Origin: SG8-40 sp963792855
Lineage (GTDB): Bacteria > Pseudomonadota > Gammaproteobacteria > Burkholderiales > Eutrophovitaceae
Reading direction: 5' to 3'
Assembly (NCBI GenBank): GCA_963792855.1
Contig: CAWBXZ010000011.1
Location: forward strand, 1 to 6,337
DNA length: 6,337 nt
Shown: piece by piece, positions 1 to 5,165 of the stretch
Layout of the letters: each line of letters starts with the position of its first letter
Position numbering within the stretch: the first letter of the stretch is position 1
Translations under genes and position numbers: made by a program
The notes under the pieces: generated by a model
The model's input: the letters and a program-made list of their open reading frames with translations, nothing else
The model's database searches: none
What the model was told of the DNA's origin: nothing

Positions 1-487
1 TCTGGGCGGGTGGCGCCCATGCCAGAAAGGTACGGCCTGTAGCCGAATTGAGCAGCGGGAGCGTGGTGCCTAGCCCCATTGAAGTAATGGTGGGTGAAAC
101 GGCACGCTCCCAGCGCACCACCGTCGCACCGTCGCTGCCCCAGATGGACAACAGCGTTGTCATTCCGGTATCGGTGCACAGTTCCGCCAATCCGTCCGCG
201 GTCTTGTTGACAAAGTCATGACGCGCGATTGCCGCCAGGCCGAGCTTTAGTGCGGCGGGCCCCAGATCATACTTGCCGGATCGGCTCGCCTGCGAGACGA
301 AGCCCGCGCGTTGGAAAGTGGTCAGATAACGGTGCGCCTTGCTGGGCTGAATCCCGCAATCCCGCGCAAGATCCGAAAGAGAGGCCGGCCCCGCGCGCTG
401 CACCATTGCTGCCAGCACGTTCAGCGCCGATTGAAGGGACTGTATACCGCCGGTCTGGCTGTCCGTGTCATTCTTTCTAGCCGACAT
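1..487 (-). CDS. IclR-family transcriptional regulator, 3' end cut off by the window edge
   Basis: Reading the minus strand from the ATG at 487 gives 162 codons with no stop down to base 1, so the C-terminal part lies outside the window. The protein begins MSARKNDTDS. Residues about 15-75 form an IclR-type winged helix-turn-helix (IQSLQSALNVLAAM, then LSDLARDCGIQPSKAHRYL, then the wing around SGKYDLG). From about residue 85 the start of the IclR effector-binding domain is visible (LAELCTDTGMTTLLSIW; RWERAVSP; GTTLPLLNSATGRTFLAW). IclR proteins are usually about 250-280 residues, so roughly 60% is seen. The start overlaps the thioesterase stop by 11 bp, so the two are probably co-transcribed and translationally coupled; GGTGG just upstream could serve as a weak ribosome site. 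As the only regulator seen, it is the likely local controller of the divergent catabolic genes, with salicylate, its CoA ester or gentisate as possible effectors. The family call is firm; the effector is inference. Confidence 0.93.
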   Translation of the reverse strand, partial: MSARKNDTDSQTGGIQSLQSALNVLAAMVQRAGPASLSDLARDCGIQPSKAHRYLTTFQRAGFVSQASRSGKYDLGPAALKLGLAAIARHDFVNKTADGLAELCTDTGMTTLLSIWGSDGATVVRWERAVSPTITSMGLGTTLPLLNSATGRTFLAWAPPAQ

Positions 488-884
488 GTTCCACCATCGC
501 CCGAAAGGCCGAAAGCTCTGCGGCGATCAGTCCTGTCTCTCCGCGCTTGAAAAGGGCGCGCACTTCGTGTCCGGTGACGCAGAGGGTGGAGTCGACCAAC
601 CCTTCATAGCGCAGACGCAAGGTCTTTCGATTCCATTGATCGATCGTGAGATGAAGCGTCAGTACATCGCCGTCACGCATCGGCGAATGGAACTGCGCGC
701 ATGCTTCCAGCAATCCGGTACCGATCGCCTCCAGTTGTTTGCAGATCACCGCATGCCCGCCAAACTGGCGCAGCCACTCGTGGAAGAGTCGATCAAACCA
801 CCGGTAGCTGTTCGGATAGAACACGATGCCAGCCGGATCGCAATCGCCGAAGCTGATCGGAATTACTGTACTGTAATCGGCCAT
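477..884 (-). CDS. 4HBT-family acyl-CoA thioesterase, probable gentisyl-CoA thioesterase
   Basis: This 135-residue single hot-dog-domain protein is of normal length for the 4-hydroxybenzoyl-CoA thioesterase family. The N-terminal signature GDCDPAGIVFYPNSYRWFD (residues 13-31) carries Asp16, which lines up with the catalytic Asp of the Pseudomonas-type 4-hydroxybenzoyl-CoA thioesterase; FHEWL follows at 34-38. The rest fits the central sheet (DGDVLTLHLTI, TLRLRYEG, EVRALFKRGETG). No signal peptide is visible, so it should be cytoplasmic. The family hydrolyses aryl- or acyl-CoA to free acid and CoA. Next to a salicylyl-CoA 5-hydroxylase domain and gentisate-cleavage genes, the best assignment is release of gentisate from gentisyl-CoA. 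Removal of dead-end aryl-CoA esters is an alternative. No clear Shine-Dalgarno precedes the ATG at 884, which starts very close to the predicted promoter. It diverges from the main operon and overlaps the regulator gene downstream. Confidence 0.88.
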   Translation of the reverse strand: MADYSTVIPISFGDCDPAGIVFYPNSYRWFDRLFHEWLRQFGGHAVICKQLEAIGTGLLEACAQFHSPMRDGDVLTLHLTIDQWNRKTLRLRYEGLVDSTLCVTGHEVRALFKRGETGLIAAELSAFRAMVEHVG

Positions 885-892
885 ATGGAGTT

Positions 893-916
893 TTGCATAT
901 TATGCAATAGGTTGCA
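893..916. promoter_or_regulatory. Probable IclR-family operator: 15-bp palindrome plus a third half-site
   Basis: Bases 893-907 form a perfect inverted repeat: TTGCATA, one central T, TATGCAA. A further TTGCA half-site at 912-916 makes a second inverted pair with TGCAA at 903-907, separated by TAGG. It is also a direct repeat of 893-897, 19 bp away. Roughly 15-bp palindromes are typical of IclR-family operators. Aromatic-catabolism members such as PcaU are known to use a palindrome plus an additional direct repeat between divergent genes. The palindrome centre (900) lies about 47 bp upstream of the predicted plus-strand transcription start, a usual activator position, and overlaps a possible minus-strand -10. 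The repeats are seen directly; that the neighbouring regulator binds here is inference. Confidence 0.6.
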
Positions 917-928
917 CTAAAAGGAAAA
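899..928 (-). promoter_or_regulatory. Possible divergent promoter for the thioesterase and regulator genes
   Basis: Read on the minus strand, CATAAT (904 down to 899) matches the -10 consensus at five of six bases. A poor -35-like TTTTCC lies at 928 down to 923 with an 18-bp spacer. Transcription would start near 892, leaving only about 8 bases before the ATG at 884. The -10 lies inside the 893-907 palindrome, so protein bound there could repress this direction. The -35 is weak and the placement is uncertain. Confidence 0.25.
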
Positions 929-940
929 TCAATTTATCTT
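912..940 (+). promoter_or_regulatory. Predicted sigma70-type promoter of the catabolic operon
   Basis: A -35-like TTGCAC (912-917) and a -10-like TATCTT (935-940) are separated by exactly 17 bp in an AT-rich stretch of an otherwise GC-rich window. Transcription would begin near base 947, downstream of the in-frame TTG at 940. That supports initiation of the fusion protein at the ATGs at 973/976. The weak -35 overlapping a half-site fits an activator-dependent promoter. Confidence 0.5.
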
Positions 941-966
941 TGGCGAATACCATTGTCCAGTCTTTC

Positions 967-970
967 AGGG
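967..970 (+). promoter_or_regulatory. Ribosome binding site deciding the fusion-protein start
   Basis: AGGG at 967-970 lies 5 bases before the ATG at 976 and only 2 bases before the adjacent ATG at 973. The other in-frame candidate, TTG at 940, has its nearest purine-rich site (AAGGA, 921-925) 14 bases away and lies inside the predicted -10. The site therefore favours 976, with 973 as the alternative. Confidence 0.45.
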
Positions 971-975
971 AAATG

Positions 976-3714
976 ATGTCCGGATTATCGAGGGTCGAGA
1001 TTCTGGGTGGCGGTCCTGCCGGCCTCTACGCTGCCATCCTTTTGCGCCGTCGCCTTCCACATGTTCAAGTGCGCCTGACGGAACAAAATCCCGTGGGTGC
1101 CACGTTCGGGTTCGGTGTGGTGTTTTCCGATCAGGCGCTCGAGTTCCTGAGGGTCGATGACCCGGATATCTTCGACCTTCTCACGCCGCAAATGGAGCGC
1201 TGGCGAAATATGACCCTTAACCATCCCCGTGGCCAGGTTACGCTGGACGGGGTTGGCTTTGCCGCCATCGGACGTCTCGAATTGATCGAGATTTTACGCA
1301 AGCACGCGAAGTCTCTGGATATCGACATGCGTTTTTTGCACCAGGTTTCATCTCTCGATGAACTGGATGCAGACCTTGTTATCGGAGCCGACGGGCTCAA
1401 CTCGCTGGTACGGCGCACTTTCGAAGATCAGTTCGCGCCGACGATGGACTGCTTCAGCAACCATTTCGCATGGTTCGGAACCAACAGGTCCTTCGACACG
1501 CTTACGCAAACCTTCGTGAAGACGGAGCAGGGTGCGTTCAACGCGCACCACTATCGTTATGCCCCGGAACGAAGCACGTTTATCGTCGAGTGCGATCACG
1601 CCACGTTCGAGGCATACGGATTCGGCGAGATGAGCGAAGGCCGTAGCGCCAGTATCTGCGATTCGATCTTCTCGGACGTTCTGGGCGGCGCGGCACTGGC
1701 CACCAACAAATCGATGTGGCGCCAGTTTCCCCGATTGTGGTGCGAGAACTGGGTTGCCGGGCGTCATGTGCTGCTCGGCGACGCGGCTCACACCGCGCAC
1801 TTTTCAATCGGTTCGGGAACACGGCTCGCGATGGAAGACGCGATTGCACTGGTGCGTGCGCTGGTCGAGCACCCGGACGTGGACAAGGCACTTGCCGCCT
1901 ATCAGGCGCAGCGCCAGCCAATCGCCAGGAAGATCGTCAATGCGGCCAATACCTCTGCTACCTGGTACGAAGGCTTCGCATCGAAAATGGACCTCGCGCC
2001 GCTCGACTTCGCCTTTGACTACATCACCCGGTCGGGCCGCGTAGACATGGGTCGCCTGCGAGCCATGGCGCCCGGATTCATGGCGCGCTACGAGGCCGAC
2101 AAGGCGAACGCCGGCACCGCGACAAGCATTGTCGACCCCGTCGGGGACGACACGCCCGGCGCATCCGAAATCGGCTTCGACAAAAGGGCTTTTCCGAACT
2201 GCTCGGATATCCTCTGGAAGAACCTGGCGAGAAATCCGCACAAGCGTGCGCTGACAGGCCCGGCGGGGGACATGACCTATGTCGAACTCGTGCGCGAGGC
2301 AGCGCGCTGGGGCAATGCTTTCAAGCGCGCCGGCCTCAACCGGGGAGAGCGCATCGCGTTTTTTCTGGACGACACACCGGTGTACCCGGCTGCGTTCTTC
2401 GGTGCGGTGCGCGCCGGCTTCGTTCCGGTGCTCCTGAACGTGCAGACGCAACCGGATTTGCTGAATTATTACCTGAAGGACTCCGGTGCACGGGTCGCGC
2501 TGTGTGAGGCGAATCTCGAAATAACGTTCACCGACGAGGCCCTGAAAGAAACGACGACAGAGCAGGTTGTGATCGTCAACGGCGTGGCGAACGCCGCCAC
2601 GCGGACCAATGCGAGCGAGTTTCTCGCCGGTGCTTCGGCTGACCTCGCGTGCGCCGATACGACGCCGGACGACATGGCGTTCTGGATGTATTCGTCGGGC
2701 TCCACAGGCCGGCCCAAGGGAATTGTCCACCTGCATCACGACATGGCCTATACCGATGTGTCATTCGGCCAGCACGTGCTCAAGCTGCACGCGGACGATA
2801 TCTGCTTCTCGGTTCCGAAGATCTACTTCGCATATGGATTCGGCAATTCGATCACCTTTCCGTTTTCCGTGGGTGCAACATCGTTGTTGATGCCGGGACA
2901 ACCACGGCCCGAAGGGGTGCTGGACATTATCGAGACCTCGCGCCCGACGGTGTTTTTCGGTCTGCCCACGCTGTTCACTGCACTGGCGCGGTGCGATGGC
3001 TTCGAAAGACGCGACCTGTCCTCGTTACGCCTGACGATTTCTGCCGCCGAAGTCCTGTCGGCAGACATCTACAACAGCTGGAAAGCACGCACCGGGCATG
3101 GCCCGACCGAAGGTCTCGGGTCCACCGAGATGCTGCACATCTACTTGTGCAACCGGCACGACGATCATCGCATCGGTGCGGCCGGCGCGCGCGTGCCGGG
3201 CTACGAGGTGCGCCTGGAAACACCCGAAGGCAGGCCGGCAGCCCCGGGCGAAGAAGGTGTGTTGTGCGTACGAGGTCACTCTTCGGCGCCGTGTTACTGG
3301 GGCCGCCCCGACACGACGCGGGAAACCATGCGCGGCGATTGGATCTATACCGGCGACCGGTTTGTCGAAAAAGACGGCTACTTCTATTTCCAGGGGCGCG
3401 CTGACGATCTGATCAAGGTATCCGGACAATGGGTATGGCCGCTGGAGGTGGAGCGCTGCCTGAACGAGCACCCGGACGTGCACGAATGCGCGGTGCTGAG
3501 CCACGAGATGCCGGATCGTCGCATGACGCTTCGTGCCGTAGTGCGGCTTCGCGACGGAGTGGATGGAAGCGACGCCCTGACCAAGGCGCTGTGTGATTAC
3601 GTCAAGTCACATCTGACGCCGTACAAGTATCCGCGCATTGTCGAATACATTGCGGAATTGCCGAAGACCGGCACCGGGAAAATCGATCGGCAGGCTCTTC
3701 GATCGCGTAACTGA
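976..3714 (+). CDS. Fused salicylyl-CoA 5-hydroxylase (FAD monooxygenase) and benzoate/salicylate-CoA ligase
   Basis: The protein is 912 residues from the ATG at 976; starts at 973 or TTG 940 would add 1 or 12. Residues about 5-380 are a class A FAD monooxygenase: dinucleotide fold GGGPAG (11-16), DG motif in GADGLNSLVR (137-146), and FAD motif LGDAAH (267-272) followed by HFSIGSGTRLAMEDA, characteristic of salicylyl-CoA 5-hydroxylase and the N-terminal half of anthraniloyl-CoA monooxygenase/reductase. A linker of about 20 residues leads to a complete adenylate-forming domain (about 400-912) of benzoate-CoA-ligase type: P-loop YSSGSTGRPKG (572-582), FAYGFGN (618-624), GLGSTEM (713-719), YTGD (791-794), GRADDLIKVSG (807-817) and PKTGTGK with catalytic Lys902. 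Predicted reactions: salicylate + ATP + CoA to salicylyl-CoA, then O2- and NAD(P)H-dependent 5-hydroxylation to gentisyl-CoA. There is no stop or frame change at the junction. It heads the plus-strand operon. Anthranilate or benzoate is a possible alternative substrate, but the gentisate genes downstream favour salicylate. Domain calls are firm; substrate is inferred. Confidence 0.88.
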   Translation: MSGLSRVEILGGGPAGLYAAILLRRRLPHVQVRLTEQNPVGATFGFGVVFSDQALEFLRVDDPDIFDLLTPQMERWRNMTLNHPRGQVTLDGVGFAAIGRLELIEILRKHAKSLDIDMRFLHQVSSLDELDADLVIGADGLNSLVRRTFEDQFAPTMDCFSNHFAWFGTNRSFDTLTQTFVKTEQGAFNAHHYRYAPERSTFIVECDHATFEAYGFGEMSEGRSASICDSIFSDVLGGAALATNKSMWRQFPRLWCENWVAGRHVLLGDAAHTAHFSIGSGTRLAMEDAIALVRALVEHPDVDKALAAYQAQRQPIARKIVNAANTSATWYEGFASKMDLAPLDFAFDYITRSGRVDMGRLRAMAPGFMARYEADKANAGTATSIVDPVGDDTPGASEIGFDKRAFPNCSDILWKNLARNPHKRALTGPAGDMTYVELVREAARWGNAFKRAGLNRGERIAFFLDDTPVYPAAFFGAVRAGFVPVLLNVQTQPDLLNYYLKDSGARVALCEANLEITFTDEALKETTTEQVVIVNGVANAATRTNASEFLAGASADLACADTTPDDMAFWMYSSGSTGRPKGIVHLHHDMAYTDVSFGQHVLKLHADDICFSVPKIYFAYGFGNSITFPFSVGATSLLMPGQPRPEGVLDIIETSRPTVFFGLPTLFTALARCDGFERRDLSSLRLTISAAEVLSADIYNSWKARTGHGPTEGLGSTEMLHIYLCNRHDDHRIGAAGARVPGYEVRLETPEGRPAAPGEEGVLCVRGHSSAPCYWGRPDTTRETMRGDWIYTGDRFVEKDGYFYFQGRADDLIKVSGQWVWPLEVERCLNEHPDVHECAVLSHEMPDRRMTLRAVVRLRDGVDGSDALTKALCDYVKSHLTPYKYPRIVEYIAELPKTGTGKIDRQALRSRN

Positions 3715-3764
3715 AAGCGAAATGAGTAAACGACGGGCAGGGCGAGAGCAGGTACTGGCTGAAG

Positions 3765-3770
3765 AAAGGA
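3765..3770 (+). promoter_or_regulatory. Ribosome binding site of the fumarylpyruvate hydrolase gene
   Basis: AAAGGA (3765-3770) lies 10 bases before the ATG at 3781 but only 4 bases before an in-frame TTG at 3775. Together with the family-typical N-terminus MSYVFSP it favours the ATG at 3781. Confidence 0.5.
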
Positions 3771-3780
3771 TTGGTTGAAC

Positions 3781-4479
3781 ATGTCATATGTATTTTCACC
3801 CCAACAGGTTCCCGCCATCGCTGTTGCCGGTTCGCGAGACCGCTTCCCGGTTCGGAGGATCTTCTGCGTTGGGCGGAACTATGCGGCCCATGCACGCGAA
3901 ATGGGCAAGGACCCCGACCGGGAGCCGCCGTTCTTCTTCTGCAAACCGGCCGATGCTGTCGTTGCAAGCGGCGAGCCGGTCGCTTATCCGCCACTGACCG
4001 AGAATCTCCACTATGAGGGCGAACTGGTGGTCGCGATCGGTCTTGCCGGGAGAAACATTCCGGAAGCAGACGCGCTCGAAACCGTCTGGGGCTATGCGGT
4101 CGGCAACGATCTGACCCGGCGTGATCTTCAGTTGGCCGCAAGAGATATGGGCCGGCCGTGGGATTTCGGAAAGGCGTTTGACTGTTCTGCGGTCATCGGG
4201 GCGATCCAGCCGGTTTCCAAAGCGGGTCATCCAAAGCAAGGCCGCATCAGGACGACTGTCAACGGCGTAACGAAGCAGGATGGCGATATCTCCGATCTCA
4301 TCTGGTCCGTGCCGGAAATCATCTCCGTCCTTTCCCTTTCGATGGCACTGAAACCGGGCGATTTCATCATGACGGGCACGCCCGCCGGTGTCGGCCCCCT
4401 GGTGCCGGGTGATACCTGTGTCGTTACGATCGACGGGGTGGGCGAGATATCGACCGGGATTACGGCGCGCGAGACCTGA
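3781..4479 (+). CDS. nagK: Fumarylpyruvate hydrolase (FAH superfamily, NagK-like)
   Basis: This 232-residue protein is of normal length for single-domain FAH-family hydrolases. It should cleave fumarylpyruvate to fumarate and pyruvate, the last step of gentisate breakdown, in the cytoplasm. Signatures seen: RRIFCVGRNYAAHAREMG (25-42), DPDREPPFFFCKPADAV (44-60), the metal-binding pair Glu79 and Glu81 in HYEGELVVAIG with Asp110 in GYAVGNDLTRRD (E-x-E then D 29 residues on, as in FAH proteins), and TGTPAGVGPL (198-207). The N-terminus closely resembles what I recall of NagK from the naphthalene/salicylate gentisate pathway, the basis of the symbol. The ATG at 3781 is preferred over TTG at 3775 because of the ribosome-site spacing. 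A 66-bp gap without an evident promoter or terminator separates it from the fusion gene, and only 2 bp separate its stop from the isomerase ATG, so one operon is likely. Acylpyruvase is a weaker alternative. Confidence 0.9.
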   Translation: MSYVFSPQQVPAIAVAGSRDRFPVRRIFCVGRNYAAHAREMGKDPDREPPFFFCKPADAVVASGEPVAYPPLTENLHYEGELVVAIGLAGRNIPEADALETVWGYAVGNDLTRRDLQLAARDMGRPWDFGKAFDCSAVIGAIQPVSKAGHPKQGRIRTTVNGVTKQDGDISDLIWSVPEIISVLSLSMALKPGDFIMTGTPAGVGPLVPGDTCVVTIDGVGEISTGITARET

Positions 4480-4481
4480 TC

Positions 4482-5127
4482 ATGCTGAAGCTGCACAATT
4501 TTTTTCGTTCATCCACGTCCACGCGTGTGCGTGCCGCGCTGCAACCTGAAGGGGCTTTCGTACGAGTACGTACCCTATGTGCTACGGCGCGGCGATACGC
4601 GAACGGCGGCGTATTTGTCAATCAACCCTGCAGGGCTGGTGCCGACCCTGGAACGCGACGATGGAACGTTTCTTACGCAATCGCTGGCCATCATCGAGTG
4701 GCTGGATGAGAAGTATCCCGAGCCGCCGCTGCTGCCCGCCGATGCCGATGGCAGGGCGCGTGTCCGGTCGATCGCTTACATGATCGCGTGCGAGATTCAT
4801 CCGCTGAACAATCTGCGTGTGTTGCAGTACCTGAACGAAACGTTCGGTGCCGGCGAAGACGCGCAGAAGCAGTGGTTCACCCATTGGGTGCAATCGACAT
4901 TCGATGCGCTCGAACAGATGCTCGCCGGCGATTCGAGAACCGGAACGTTCTGTCACGGCGACCAACCGGGCCTTGCTGACCTGTGCCTGTATGCACAGGT
5001 ATGGAACAATCAGCGGTTCGCGATCGCCACGAACGCCTGGCCAACGATCAAGCGGATCTTCGACACCCTGGACGCGATTCCTGCCTTCCGCGATGCAGCG
5101 CCCGCAAATCAGCCTGATGCGTCCTGA
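4482..5127 (+). pseudogene. nagL: Maleylpyruvate isomerase (zeta-class GST type), frameshifted near codon 20
   Basis: The ATG at 4482, 2 bp after the previous stop, opens with the zeta-GST N-terminus MLKLHNFFRSSTSTRVRAAL, including the active-site/glutathione segment around Ser10-Ser11 and Arg15-Arg17. At about 4542 homology jumps to the +1 frame (NLKGLSYEYVPY, then NPAGLVPTL, then TQSLAIIEWLDEKYP) and continues to the TGA at 5125-5127. Removing one C at 4542 rejoins the parts into a 214-residue protein of normal length (composite Gln66-Ser67 is the expected glutathione-contact pair). As given, the first frame ends at 4709 after 75 codons. The second frame is open only from a GTG at 4525 (200 residues), which would lack the active-site segment. 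The intact enzyme would isomerise maleylpyruvate to fumarylpyruvate with glutathione, fitting exactly between the dioxygenase and hydrolase encoded beside it. The C-terminal domain shows no further damage, so the lesion is either recent or a sequencing error. Confidence 0.85.
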
Positions 5128-5165
5128 GCGTCGGAAACCATCGAACACAATGAAGGACCGTTGTC

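Noticed and set aside
465..920. A 151-codon plus-strand frame opposite the thioesterase.
   Set aside because: The minus strand encodes an intact 4HBT protein with its catalytic motif over the same bases, and the plus-strand product has no recognisable feature.
1804..2739. A 311-codon antisense open frame opposite the fusion gene.
   Set aside because: Arg/Val/His-rich composition without any domain motif, lying opposite strongly conserved monooxygenase and ligase coding; typical of antisense frames in GC-rich DNA.
2649..3404. A 251-codon overlapping plus-strand frame within the ligase domain.
   Set aside because: Arginine-rich shifted translation of the ligase with no family motif; the real frame carries all adenylate-forming motifs in this span.
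3722..3778. An 18-codon ORF (ATG 3722 to TGA 3776-3778) in the gap before the hydrolase gene, beginning MSKRRAGREQ.
   Set aside because: No convincing ribosome site, no regulatory codon run and no recognisable peptide; its stop lies near the hydrolase ATG, but an open stretch this short is expected by chance.
4499..4505. T7 run at the start of the isomerase gene as a slippage site that would restore the downstream frame.
   Set aside because: Losing one T would enter the downstream frame but would replace the conserved RSST-S-TRVR segment with unrelated residues. The homology break is at about 4542, not at the T run.
4979..5000. Perfect 8-bp inverted repeat ACCTGTGC / GCACAGGT with a 6-base loop inside the isomerase gene.
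   Set aside because: It lies in well-conserved coding sequence (LADLCLYAQVW), and about one such repeat is expected by chance in a window of this size.
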